DNA of 16,297 nt from an uncultured Eubacteriales bacterium (GTDB lineage Bacteria; Bacillota; Clostridia; Lachnospirales; Bianqueaceae). The stretch covers positions 1 through 16,297 of the forward strand of contig CABUPM010000055.1 of the NCBI GenBank assembly GCA_902493345.1, written 5' to 3'. Positions 1-7,907 of this stretch are shown piece after piece (the stretch's first letter is position 1; each line of letters opens with the position of its first letter). A program made the position numbers and the translations under genes. The notes beneath the pieces are model-generated. The model was not told where the DNA came from, did not search any database, and saw only the letters and a program-made list of their open reading frames with translations.

Positions 1-1840
1 GCCAGGAGATGGTATAGGAGCCATGATCCGGGTAGATCTCCTGTACCAGAGAAGCACGGGAGCCGTCATCCGGAACAAAGCGGAAGATCTCCGGAATTTC
101 GGCCAGCTTAAGCTGAGGCAAGGAGCCGGACTTTTGATAGTAGAGAACGCTTCCGCGGCTGAGTCCGTAGCCGGAAGCATAGTCAGCCATCGCGGCAAGG
201 TAGGCGTCCATGGCCAGAAGCTGGTCATACAGACGAAAGGCATTGGAGAGCCCGGCCATTGTGGAACCAGCGCCGACCTGATGACAGAAATCCGTCAGGA
301 GACTGCGGGTATCCTTGGCCAGAGCGTTCAGCTCCTGCGGGGAACGGAATGCCGCTCCCGAGGCGCTCATACGGCGGCGGTATTGGGAAGCCAGAACCGC
401 CGTGTTGTTGGATCCCTCCTGCAAGGCGGCGATCATATCAAGAGAGCCTTGCAGCTGTTCCTGACAGTCGGGCCGCAGTGTCTCACAGACCGGAGAACAG
501 GGCTGAGCCGCGATATGACGCGCGGCACGCAGTGCGCCGACCTGACCGGCATTCAGTGCGCTGCCGCCGGGACGGTACACGCCATGGGTTCCGGCCGCTT
601 CGCCGATTGCGTAGATTCCTTTTACATTGGTGCGCCACCAGTGATCCACGGTGAATCCGCCGTTGTTATGCTGAGCGCAGACAGCGATCTCCAGCATCTC
701 GTGTTCCAGATCCACACCCTTGCTGCGGTAGAAGTCTACAGCCGGCTGGTTCATGTGGGCCAGCCGCAAGAATGGCGTATCCTGATAGGCTCCGGCCCTT
801 TGGAGATAGGTTCGGGATGCCTCCGACAGAGAAGCGAAGTCGATAGGGCACCCGCCGGGGTTGGAACGGTAATCCAAAAAGACGCGGCGGCCGAGCAGAA
901 CGCGTTCACGGTATACCATGAGGTCGATGCGAGAAGAGCCGTCCAATGCCTTTCGGCTGTCGAAGGGCCATTGATATCCCTTAAGAAAGACCTGGTCCAG
1001 CATTTCACCGCGGCTGGAGAAGGCTTCCGTCAGGAATTCTCTGGCATCTCCGCCATCGGCATCGGTAGAGACAAAGCGGGGCAGGACCTGCATATAAGTG
1101 CCGGAAACATTCCAGTGCGGATGGATTGAAGCGATGCCGTACTGCCATTCGGTCAGATTGCGTCCGCCGATTCCGGCGGCAAAGGCCAGACCGGAAGCGC
1201 CGTGCTGACTGGTCGGATAGACCGAATCTTCATAGATCCCCGCGGGACCGCCGGTGGCCAGAATCAGATTCCGGCAGAAGATCAGGTGCAGCCGGTCATT
1301 CAGAAGATCCAGACACAACACCGCCTGTACACCCTCGGAATCGGTCAGGATGCGGATGAGCTGATGGCGGTCGAGGATGGGGGTCCCCTGCGCCATGACG
1401 GACCGCTCCAGGGCTTCTGTCATCAGGCGGGACGTCAGCGGACCGGCGGAGGTTGCGCGTTCTCTCGGATCATGATCGGTTTTATAGCCGACATATTCTC
1501 CCCAGCGATTGGTCGGAAAAGGAACACCCAGTTCGGCCAGATGCAGAAAACAGGGAACTGAGTGTACGGCCTCGCACAGGGAGAGATCCCCGTCGATGGA
1601 TTCACCCGCCCAAAGGGTTTGAGCCATCTCACTGAAGGAATCCGGCGTATCTCCGGACAGTGTCAGCTTGTAGTAGGTTTGCTTGTCCGAACCGGTGTTG
1701 CGGGAAGTTCCCATTTCCCGGCCCTCTGTGACGATAGCGATGGATGTATGTCCCAGCTGGAACAGCCGGTCCGCGGCGCTGTAGCCCGCGGCGCCGCTTC
1801 CGATGATCACGGTTTGATAGGCAGAGTGTATAAGCTCCAT
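1..1840 (-). CDS. FAD-binding oxidoreductase, fumarate reductase/L-aspartate oxidase-like flavoprotein (3' end cut by window)
   Basis: The minus-strand frame stays open from the ATG at 1840 to the window edge, giving 613 codons with no stop, so the C terminus is missing. The N terminus carries a dinucleotide-binding motif, VIIGSGAAG, with the glycines at residues 14, 16 and 19. An ATGG-PAG motif follows near residue 195. A GEAAGTHGVYRPGGSALNAG stretch near residues 411-430 is typical of the second FAD contact in the FAD_binding_2 family (SdhA, FrdA, NadB). The start is set by GGAGG five bases upstream. An in-frame ATG at 1852 would sit on top of that site and is less likely. The protein is probably cytoplasmic or a loosely attached redox subunit. 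The substrate cannot be told, because no partner iron-sulfur or membrane subunit lies inside the window. The gene diverges from pyk and shares a 152-bp promoter region with it. Confidence 0.85.
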   Translation of the reverse strand, partial: MELIHSAYQTVIIGSGAAGYSAADRLFQLGHTSIAIVTEGREMGTSRNTGSDKQTYYKLTLSGDTPDSFSEMAQTLWAGESIDGDLSLCEAVHSVPCFLHLAELGVPFPTNRWGEYVGYKTDHDPRERATSAGPLTSRLMTEALERSVMAQGTPILDRHQLIRILTDSEGVQAVLCLDLLNDRLHLIFCRNLILATGGPAGIYEDSVYPTSQHGASGLAFAAGIGGRNLTEWQYGIASIHPHWNVSGTYMQVLPRFVSTDADGGDAREFLTEAFSSRGEMLDQVFLKGYQWPFDSRKALDGSSRIDLMVYRERVLLGRRVFLDYRSNPGGCPIDFASLSEASRTYLQRAGAYQDTPFLRLAHMNQPAVDFYRSKGVDLEHEMLEIAVCAQHNNGGFTVDHWWRTNVKGIYAIGEAAGTHGVYRPGGSALNAGQVGALRAARHIAAQPCSPVCETLRPDCQEQLQGSLDMIAALQEGSNNTAVLASQYRRRMSASGAAFRSPQELNALAKDTRSLLTDFCHQVGAGSTMAGLSNAFRLYDQLLAMDAYLAAMADYASGYGLSRGSVLYYQKSGSLPQLKLAEIPEIFRFVPDDGSRASLVQEIYPDHGSYTISW

Positions 1841-1873
1841 TATTGCCTCCATAGATGATAAAATTATATATAT

Positions 1874-1902
1874 ATATTACTTGCGTTTTGGATAAAATTC
1901 AA
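1874..1902 (-). promoter_or_regulatory. Predicted sigma-A promoter for the FAD oxidoreductase
   Basis: Read on the minus strand, TTGAAT (1902-1897), a 17-base spacer and TAATAT (1879-1874) lie upstream of the start at 1840. Each hexamer matches four of six consensus positions. The region is very AT-rich, so a shifted -10 within the TATATA run is possible. Confidence 0.5.
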
Positions 1903-1923
1903 GCTTTTCTTTTATAAAAAGCT
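1902..1923. repeat. Inverted repeat between divergent promoters
   Basis: AGCTTTT (1902-1908) and AAAAGCT (1917-1923) form a 7-bp inverted repeat around an 8-base centre. It covers the -35 region of the pyk promoter and abuts the -35 of the divergent flavoprotein promoter. It could be an operator. The sequence is AT-rich enough that chance cannot be excluded. Confidence 0.35.
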
Positions 1924-1933
1924 ATGCTATAAT
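1905..1933 (+). promoter_or_regulatory. Predicted extended -10 promoter for pyk
   Basis: A perfect TATAAT lies at 1928-1933, preceded by TGC at 1925-1927, which makes an extended -10 element. The -35 hexamer with a 17-base spacer is poor (TTTTCT, 1905-1910), as is usual when an extended -10 is present. Transcription would start near 1940, leaving a leader of about 50 bases. Confidence 0.6.
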
Positions 1934-1992
1934 AATTGTGTGCAGTCATAAGATAGTGGCGGTGCGTCAGATGATGAGAGGATGGGATATAT

Positions 1993-3408
1993 ATGAGAAA
2001 GACGAAGATTATCTGCACCCTGGGACCGGCGGTAGATGACCCGGCCAAGATTCGAGAATTGATGTTAAGCGGCATGAATTGTGCCAGATTGAATTTTTCT
2101 CATGGAGATCATGAGGAGCAGGCGGCGCGGATCGCCAAAGTCAAAGAAGCACGGGAAGAGCTGGGATTGCCGGTAGCGATTCTGTTGGATACGAAGGGCC
2201 CGGAGATTCGTCTGGGCAACTTTGAAAATGGTTATGAGATACTGAATGAGGGAGATATCTTCACACTGACGCCCAAGGAAGAGCTGGGCACGGCGCAGAG
2301 AGGTTCTTTATCCTATCCGAAATTGGCGAAAGCGGTAAAACGCGGGACGCATGTACTGATCGACGACGGCAAGATCGACATGGAGGTTGTGGACATTGTC
2401 GGCGGAGATGTCGTATGTAAGGTCCTGAACGGCGGTAAGGTCAGCAATCATAAGAGCGTGAACGTGCCCAACGTGGCCATTCCCACGCCCTATATCAGCA
2501 AGGCGGATCTGGACGATATTGTATTTGGTATTCAGCAGGGTATCGACTATATCGCGTGTTCCTTTGTGCGTTCGGCGGACGATGTGCGGCAGGTCCGGGC
2601 ATTGTTGTCCCTGTACGGCGCACAGGATGTTAAGATTATTTCCAAGATTGAGAATACGCAGGGCATCGAGCATCTGGACGAGATCATCGACGTCAGCGAC
2701 GGCATCATGGTGGCCCGCGGCGACATGGGCGTAGAGGTGCCGTTCCGTGAGCTGCCCGCGATTCAGAAGATGATCATTGAAAAATGTTACCGCAAGGGAA
2801 AGCATGTTGTGACGGCGACACAGATGTTGGAGTCGATGATCAGCAGTCCGCGTCCGACCCGAGCGGAGGTCTCCGATGTGGCCAACGCGATTTACGATGG
2901 AACGACAGCCATCATGCTGTCTGGAGAAGTATCTGTGGGACAGTATCCGGTAGAGACGGTACGCACCATGGCGGCAATCGCGGAAGCGGCGGAAAACGCG
3001 CAGGATTATGTGCAGCAGTTTACGCAGAATCATCTGCAGCTGGGCAAGAATCTGGTCGACGCGCTGGCGCAGGCGGCCTGTGACGCGGCGCATTATCTTG
3101 GCGCCAAAGCCATTGTGGTGGTAACCCGTTCCGGCAAGACGGCACAGCTTTTGTCCAATTACCGGCCTGCCTGCCCGATTATCGGCGCGGTTGTAAGCCA
3201 GAAGGGATATCGGCAGTTGAATCTGGCCTGGGGTGTATCGCCGATATTGGCCTGTGAACAGGAATCTCCGGAGCAGCTGGCTTGCTACGCGACCAAGTGC
3301 GCACTGGAAGCGGGAGCGGTAGTTCCCGGCGATCTTGTGATCGTAGTCTCTGGAACTTCTCTGGAAGCGGACGAACAATGTAATATGTTACGGATTGAGC
3401 GGGTATAA
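1993..3408 (+). CDS. pyk: Pyruvate kinase
   Basis: Catalyses the last step of glycolysis, phosphoenolpyruvate plus ADP to pyruvate plus ATP, in the cytoplasm. The 471-residue length fits the short PykF-like form without the extra C-terminal PEP-utiliser domain of Bacillus enzymes. Visible motifs are RLNFSHG (32-38), TKGPEIR (67-73), KIEN (218-221, catalytic Lys and metal Glu), ARGDMG (241-246, metal Asp244) and TATQMLESM (274-282). The Glu at position 71 of TKGPEIR matches the residue found in potassium-dependent enzymes, so K+ dependence is inferred. TRSGKT (378-383) in the C-terminal domain resembles the fructose-bisphosphate loop, so allosteric activation by a sugar phosphate is plausible. 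The start ATG has GAGAGG about 11 bases upstream. The last 21 bp overlap the 3' end of the convergent LysR gene. Confidence 0.97.
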   Translation: MRKTKIICTLGPAVDDPAKIRELMLSGMNCARLNFSHGDHEEQAARIAKVKEAREELGLPVAILLDTKGPEIRLGNFENGYEILNEGDIFTLTPKEELGTAQRGSLSYPKLAKAVKRGTHVLIDDGKIDMEVVDIVGGDVVCKVLNGGKVSNHKSVNVPNVAIPTPYISKADLDDIVFGIQQGIDYIACSFVRSADDVRQVRALLSLYGAQDVKIISKIENTQGIEHLDEIIDVSDGIMVARGDMGVEVPFRELPAIQKMIIEKCYRKGKHVVTATQMLESMISSPRPTRAEVSDVANAIYDGTTAIMLSGEVSVGQYPVETVRTMAAIAEAAENAQDYVQQFTQNHLQLGKNLVDALAQAACDAAHYLGAKAIVVVTRSGKTAQLLSNYRPACPIIGAVVSQKGYRQLNLAWGVSPILACEQESPEQLACYATKCALEAGAVVPGDLVIVVSGTSLEADEQCNMLRIERV

Positions 3409-4332
3409 AGGAAGCTTCTGACAAAAGGCCTTCATATACTGGATGCATTGCTGCGCCAGTTCTGAGGGCTTTTTACTTTTTAAATAGATGATTACATCAT
3501 GGCTTATGATATCAAAGTCAGGACAGGGGATTGTAACCATGCCGCTCTCCTCCAGAACCTCCGTCGGCATCGGAGAGACCCACATATACGTCCCTTCCAT
3601 ACGGTTGAGCAGATCCAGCTGACTTCCACGGTCATAGACATAGATTTTCCGCGCGTGGTCTGCGGTAGGGGGAGTGGAGGAAGGAAAATCCGCCAGAGTG
3701 AAAGCGGGCACCTGATAGTCTCCGTGAACGATCTCCGTGTAGGGGATCAGATCCTCCAGCCGGACTTCCTTTTGGGAGGATAACGGGTGGGAGAGACTGA
3801 GCAGTGCCAGCTGGCGAAAATCCAGCAGAGGCTCGACGACCAGATTGGTTTCCTCCACCAGATTGCGGAAAAAACCATAGTAGGGCTCCTGATAGCGAAC
3901 GATGGCAAAATCCGTATCCCGGCGGAGAACATCCTGCACCGCGTTCATAGGCGCTTCTTCTTTGAAGTGAATATTCATGGTATGCGGAGAGTCCAGGGTA
4001 TTTAAAAAACGGGTAAACGCATAGGAAGCATAGGTTACCCGCGGAAAGGCAACGCTCAGATGTACGGAATCCGCGGCGTCAAAACGGTATTGCTTTTCCA
4101 GTTCGTCCAATTGAGAGAGGATCGTTTCGGCTTTTTCCAGGAAGAGCCGTCCCTTTTCCGTCGGGGCGACACCCTTGGTGGTACGCTCGAACAGAGTGAT
4201 CCCCAGATCCTTCTCCAGCTCTCGGATGGCGCGGCTCAGGTTGGGCTGCCCCATATATAAATTCTGCGCGGCTTTGGTAATAGAATGTGTGCGGTTTACT
4301 TCCAATGCGTAACGAAGTGCGACAGTGTTCAT
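3388..4332 (-). CDS. LysR-family transcriptional regulator
   Basis: The predicted protein has 314 residues, the usual LysR length. Residues 1-60 hold the winged helix-turn-helix, with the typical run SITKAAQNLYMGQPNLSRAI at 17-36 followed by RELEKDLG. The remainder fits the two-lobed co-inducer-binding domain. The start at 4332 is chosen because AGGAGG lies eight bases upstream. An in-frame ATG at 4377 would add 15 residues without a ribosome site and would begin inside the promoter. The gene diverges from an iron-type alcohol dehydrogenase, the classical LysR arrangement, so that gene is the inferred target. The inducer is unknown. The 3' end overlaps pyk by 21 bp in the opposite direction, and no intrinsic terminator for this gene is evident. 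Confidence 0.93.
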   Translation of the reverse strand: MNTVALRYALEVNRTHSITKAAQNLYMGQPNLSRAIRELEKDLGITLFERTTKGVAPTEKGRLFLEKAETILSQLDELEKQYRFDAADSVHLSVAFPRVTYASYAFTRFLNTLDSPHTMNIHFKEEAPMNAVQDVLRRDTDFAIVRYQEPYYGFFRNLVEETNLVVEPLLDFRQLALLSLSHPLSSQKEVRLEDLIPYTEIVHGDYQVPAFTLADFPSSTPPTADHARKIYVYDRGSQLDLLNRMEGTYMWVSPMPTEVLEESGMVTIPCPDFDIISHDVIIYLKSKKPSELAQQCIQYMKAFCQKLPLYPLNP

Positions 4333-4361
4333 CGGGAAAACCTCCTGAGGCAATGTATTTT

Positions 4362-4389
4362 TTGATATAACAAACATCTTAATTATACA
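4362..4389 (+). promoter_or_regulatory. Possible promoter for the alcohol dehydrogenase
   Basis: TTGATA (4362-4367) and TATACA (4384-4389) are separated by 16 bases on the plus strand, about 100 bases before the gene. A TAAAAT at 4414-4419 is an alternative -10 without a good -35. Weak elements would suit a promoter that needs a LysR activator. Confidence 0.3.
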
Positions 4390-4410
4390 TTACCTGAAAC
4401 TAAAAATCAA
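4382..4410 (-). promoter_or_regulatory. Predicted sigma-A promoter for the LysR gene
   Basis: On the minus strand TTGATT (4410-4405), a 17-base spacer and a perfect TATAAT (4387-4382) lie 50 bases upstream of the start at 4332. It overlaps the likely promoter region of the divergent alcohol dehydrogenase, so autoregulation is plausible. Confidence 0.65.
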
Positions 4411-4484
4411 TGTTAAAATATTATCAAACCGAGAGGAAGTTTTCCCGGTGGATTTATCAAAATCAGATAGAGGAGGAAATGACA

Positions 4485-5675
4485 ATGGCACGTTTTACAC
4501 TTCCCCGTGATATTTATTGGGGCAAAGGGACATTGGAGACTCTGAAAACACTAAAAGGGAATAAGGCGATCGTAGTCGTGGGCGGAGGCTCAATGAAGCG
4601 GTTCGGTTTTTTGGATAAGGTAGTAAACAACCTCAAAGAGGCGGGAATGGAGGTTCAGCTCTTTGAGAATGTTGAGCCGGATCCGTCTGTTGAGACAGTT
4701 ATGCGCGGCGCGGCGGCAATGCGGGAGTTCCAGCCGGACTGGATCATCGCGATGGGCGGCGGTTCTCCGATCGATGCGGCAAAGGCGATGTGGGTATTCT
4801 ATGAGTATCCGGAGACCTCTTTTGAAGAGATCATTCAGCCGTTTTCCTTCCCGACGCTGCGTCAGAAGGCGAAATTCCTGGCGATTCCTTCTACATCCGG
4901 TACAGCGACGGAGGTTACCGCGTTTTCTGTAATTACCGATTATGAAAAGGGAATCAAGTATCCGTTGGCAGACTTCAATATCACTCCGGATGTGGCGGTT
5001 GTTGATCCGGAGCTGGCAGAGACGATGCCTAAGAAATTGACGGCACATACAGGTATGGACGCGCTGACACACGCAATCGAGGCTTATGTCTCCACGCTGC
5101 ATTGCCCATTTACGGATCCTCTGGCGATTCAGGCGATCCAGATGGTATTCAAATATCTGAAGAATTCGTATGACGGAGATATGGCGGCCCGTGAGCAGAT
5201 GCACTACGCGCAGTGCCTGGCCGGAATGGCTTTCTCCAATGCCCTCCTGGGTATCGTACATTCTATGGCGCATAAGACCGGCGCGGCCTACAAAAACGGA
5301 CATATCGTACATGGATGCGCGAACGCGATGTATCTGCCCAAGGTCATCAAGTATAACTCTAAGAATCCGGAAGCGGCGAAGCGTTATGCGGAGATTGCCC
5401 TCGCGGCGGGCTTGACGGGAGAGACGACGGAAGAGCTGGTAGAGGCTTTGATTCAGAAGATCCGTGCGTATAATGTATCCCTGAATATTCCTAGCTGCAT
5501 CAAGGAATATGAGAACGGCATGGTTCCGGAGGATGAGTTCCTGGAGAAGCTGCCTCGAGTCGCAGAGCTTGCGATTGGGGATGCCTGCACAGGTTCCAAC
5601 CCCAGAATACCGACACAGGAAGAGATGGAAAAGCTGCTGAAGTGCTGCTACTACGATCTGGAAGTAGACTTTTAA
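4485..5675 (+). CDS. Iron-containing (group III) alcohol dehydrogenase
   Basis: Predicted to interconvert alcohols and aldehydes with a nicotinamide cofactor in the cytoplasm. The 396-residue protein matches the iron-ADH family: GGGSPIDAAK at 91-100 (cofactor pyrophosphate loop), PSTSGTATEVT at 135-145, and a metal site formed by Asp192 and His196 (MDALTHAIE), His263 (SMAHKTG) and His276 (VHGCAN), matching the four ligands of FucO. After the first strand the sequence reads VVGGGSMKR, without the acidic residue of NAD-specific FucO. This resembles YqhD or butanol dehydrogenases, so NADP(H) preference is inferred. The substrate cannot be read; fermentation alcohols are likely. The start at 4485 has AGGAGG exactly eight bases upstream. 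The gene stands alone, divergent from a LysR regulator, and closes with a terminator. Confidence 0.94.
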   Translation: MARFTLPRDIYWGKGTLETLKTLKGNKAIVVVGGGSMKRFGFLDKVVNNLKEAGMEVQLFENVEPDPSVETVMRGAAAMREFQPDWIIAMGGGSPIDAAKAMWVFYEYPETSFEEIIQPFSFPTLRQKAKFLAIPSTSGTATEVTAFSVITDYEKGIKYPLADFNITPDVAVVDPELAETMPKKLTAHTGMDALTHAIEAYVSTLHCPFTDPLAIQAIQMVFKYLKNSYDGDMAAREQMHYAQCLAGMAFSNALLGIVHSMAHKTGAAYKNGHIVHGCANAMYLPKVIKYNSKNPEAAKRYAEIALAAGLTGETTEELVEALIQKIRAYNVSLNIPSCIKEYENGMVPEDEFLEKLPRVAELAIGDACTGSNPRIPTQEEMEKLLKCCYYDLEVDF

Positions 5676-5689
5676 GCGATAAGAAGCGC

Positions 5690-5726
5690 GGCCCTCTGTT
5701 TTCTTGGGAAGACAGAGGGCCTTTTT
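5690..5726 (+). terminator. Intrinsic terminator after the alcohol dehydrogenase
   Basis: GGCCCTCTGT (5690-5699) pairs with ACAGAGGGCC (5712-5721). The stem extends inward through a T-G wobble and TTC/GAA to a TTGG loop, and five T residues follow. It starts 14 bases after the stop codon. Confidence 0.92.
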
Positions 5727-5791
5727 ATATGGAGATTACAGGAAGATCAATTTTTGCCGGAATCTGTACGGATTTGTATATGCATGAAATC

Positions 5792-5820
5792 TTGCCAATT
5801 GTCTGGGGCTGTGATATAAT
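5792..5820 (+). promoter_or_regulatory. Strong sigma-A promoter for the gdpP-rplI-dnaB unit
   Basis: TTGCCA (5792-5797), a 17-base spacer and a perfect TATAAT (5815-5820) with TGA directly before it, an extended -10. Transcription would start near 5827, about 38 bases before gdpP. Confidence 0.8.
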
Positions 5821-5864
5821 GAACGCAGTATAACAAGATAAGAGGGCGGGAGGAGTGAGAGCGC

Positions 5865-7877
5865 ATGAACCAGACAGTGAAGAAGAGTCTGTCATTGTAT
5901 ACGGTCATGCTGTATTGTGTGCTGACATTTGCCGCGTTGCTGGCGGTTATCTATTTTATTGCGGAACAGAATGTATTCGGACTGATCATGATGGGGATGA
6001 TCATCATGATTGCGGTTGTGGCGGTGATCGGCATTATCGCGTTCCGGAAAACCCTGGGAGATAAAATGCTCAATGATTCTGTGGCTCTCGCCAATCAGGA
6101 GATGCAGTACATGCGTCATTGGGATTTTCCATATGCCCTTTTGAAGCCGGGTGGACGGGTTTTCTGGTACAATGACACCTTCAGGGAGTTGTTTGAAGAG
6201 CAATTCCGACAGGCGGAGTCGCAGGAGCTGCGGTTAGAAGAGCTTATAGGAGATCAGAAATACCCGGAGGAGGGCGGAAGCCTGAAAAGCGAGCTGTCCA
6301 TCGGCGGACAGACATATCGGGTGATCCTGACCCAGGAGGCCATTCTGGAGGCAGAGACCGGGGAACTGTCCGAGCTGCTGTATTCTGTCAGCCTCCTGGA
6401 TATCAGCCGGGAAAAGGCGTTAGAGTTGGAGAACAGCAATATACGGCCGATTGTCGCTCTGATCTACATCGATAACTACGATCAGGTAATGGCAAGTATC
6501 GAAGAGACGAGACGGCCGCTGCTGGAGGCGATGGTATACAAAAAATTGAATGATTTGACGGCGGATGTCCGGGGAATCCTTACCCGAATGGAAAAGGACC
6601 GTCTGTTCCTGGTGTTTCCGCACGAGGCTTTGGACAAACTCAAAGATACCAAGTTCCGTATATTGGAAGATGTGCGTAAGATCAATATGGGCAACCGCCT
6701 GCCGCTGACGCTCAGCATGGGCATCGGCGTAGCGGACCGTCTGGAGGAATCTCATACCTATGCCAGAGCGGCAGTGGATCTTGCTATGGGCCGCGGCGGA
6801 GATCAGGCTGTATTGAAAAACGGCGACAATACGATTTTTTATGGCGGTAAATCCGGCGGCGTGGAAAAGACAAACCGTGTCCGTGCCCGTCTGATTGCTC
6901 ACGCGCTGCGTGAGATCATAACAGAGGCGGACCGTGTGCTGATCATGGGACACGCCAATCCGGATCTGGACTGCTTCGGCGCGGCGATCGGTATGGCGCA
7001 CAGTGCGGCAGCGTTTGACAAGGATGTTTACATTGTCGTCAATACGCCGCACCCGGCCATTGACATTCTCTATGATCGTGTCGTAGAGGAAAAAGAATAT
7101 GAAGGCAAGCTGATCAGCGGAGAGGAAGCCGAGAAGCTGTCCGGTGAGAAGACGCTCCTGATCGTGGTGGATGTAAACCGGCCGACCATTGTAGCGCAGC
7201 CTTCGCTGTTGGAACTGAACAAGAGAATTGTGGTCATCGATCATCACCGGACCAGCGTGGACAATATTTCCAGTGCGGTGATGTCCTATGTGGAACCGTA
7301 TGCATCGTCGGCCAGTGAGATGGTGACGGAGCTTATCCAGTATATGACAGAGCGTACGCATCTGCGACCGTTGGAGACGGACGCGCTCTTTGCAGGAATC
7401 GCGCTGGATACCAAGAACTTTACGGTAAAAACAGGAATCCGTACATTTGACGCCGCGGCGTTTTTGAGGAGAAACGGGGCGGATTCGCTACGGGTTCGGC
7501 AGCTCTTTAAGAACGATATCACGGAATACCGTGCCAAGGCGCAGATCGTGAGCCGAGCGGAACTGATTTACAAACGGATCGCGATGTCTCATTGGGACGG
7601 ACAAGAGACCAATAACGCGTTGGCGCTGGCAGCAAGCGCCGCGGATGAATTGCTGGATATCCGCGGGGTGGAGGCATCCTTTGTGTTGACACAGATGCCC
7701 GGCGTGATCAATGTAAGTGCCAGATCCCTGGGGGATATCAATGTACAGCTGATTATGGAAAGGGTCGGCGGAGGCGGCCATCTGACGATTGCCGGAGCGC
7801 AGTTGAAGGAATGCACGATGGAGGAAGCTCTGGAGAAGGTCAATGAGGCTATTCAGGAGTTTTTACAGAATAATTAA
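5865..7877 (+). CDS. gdpP: Membrane-bound cyclic-di-AMP phosphodiesterase, GdpP/YybT family
   Basis: Predicted to hydrolyse c-di-AMP to pApA and so set the level of this messenger, which controls potassium and osmolyte balance and cell-wall stress in Firmicutes. The 670 residues follow the family order: two membrane helices (about 13-33 and 38-60), a degenerate PAS region (about 80-180), a degenerate GGDEF domain (about 190-325) and a DHH/DHHA1 catalytic unit (about 350-665). The GGDEF position reads MEKDRL near 242-247, so cyclase activity is not expected. The GRGGDQ run at 309-314 is typical of GdpP. Catalytic metal residues visible are His363, Asp367 and Asp369, then Asp436, DHH at 459-461, and Asp515. 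GGGGH at 635-639 is the DHHA1 substrate motif. GGAGG lies 11 bases before the start. It leads an operon with rplI and dnaB, the standard Firmicutes order. Confidence 0.95.
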   Translation: MNQTVKKSLSLYTVMLYCVLTFAALLAVIYFIAEQNVFGLIMMGMIIMIAVVAVIGIIAFRKTLGDKMLNDSVALANQEMQYMRHWDFPYALLKPGGRVFWYNDTFRELFEEQFRQAESQELRLEELIGDQKYPEEGGSLKSELSIGGQTYRVILTQEAILEAETGELSELLYSVSLLDISREKALELENSNIRPIVALIYIDNYDQVMASIEETRRPLLEAMVYKKLNDLTADVRGILTRMEKDRLFLVFPHEALDKLKDTKFRILEDVRKINMGNRLPLTLSMGIGVADRLEESHTYARAAVDLAMGRGGDQAVLKNGDNTIFYGGKSGGVEKTNRVRARLIAHALREIITEADRVLIMGHANPDLDCFGAAIGMAHSAAAFDKDVYIVVNTPHPAIDILYDRVVEEKEYEGKLISGEEAEKLSGEKTLLIVVDVNRPTIVAQPSLLELNKRIVVIDHHRTSVDNISSAVMSYVEPYASSASEMVTELIQYMTERTHLRPLETDALFAGIALDTKNFTVKTGIRTFDAAAFLRRNGADSLRVRQLFKNDITEYRAKAQIVSRAELIYKRIAMSHWDGQETNNALALAASAADELLDIRGVEASFVLTQMPGVINVSARSLGDINVQLIMERVGGGGHLTIAGAQLKECTMEEALEKVNEAIQEFLQNN

Positions 7878-7907
7878 TAGAATATAAGATAAGAAAGGAA
7901 GAAAGAG

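Noticed and set aside
23..1129. 368-residue plus-strand open frame
   Set aside because: It is antisense to the flavoprotein, whose minus-strand frame has clear FAD motifs and a GGAGG site. The plus-strand translation shows no family features and lacks a ribosome site.
1841..1992. Riboswitch or small RNA in the flavoprotein/pyk intergenic region
   Set aside because: The region is explained by two promoters and a short dyad. The remaining leader of about 50 bases is too short for a riboswitch, and no known conserved core is visible.
2308..3378. 356-residue minus-strand open frame inside pyk
   Set aside because: It is a shadow of pyruvate kinase, Arg/His-rich with no recognisable domain.
3421..3485. 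T-rich stretch after pyk (GGGCTTTTTACTTTTT) as an intrinsic terminator
   Set aside because: Only a three-base stem could be paired before the T-run, and the bases encode the Lys-rich end of the LysR protein.
4333..4377. Longer N terminus for the LysR protein from 4377
   Set aside because: AGGAGG lies within the extension, eight bases before the ATG at 4332, and LysR helix-turn-helix domains begin close to that methionine.
4410..4484. Longer N terminus for the alcohol dehydrogenase (25 extra residues)
   Set aside because: The upstream ATG has no ribosome site and overlaps the LysR -35 element. AGGAGG is ideally spaced for the ATG at 4485, where family homology begins.
5865..7877. GGDEF region as an active diguanylate cyclase
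   Set aside because: The signature position reads MEKDRL instead of GGDEF, as in GdpP proteins, which lack cyclase activity.
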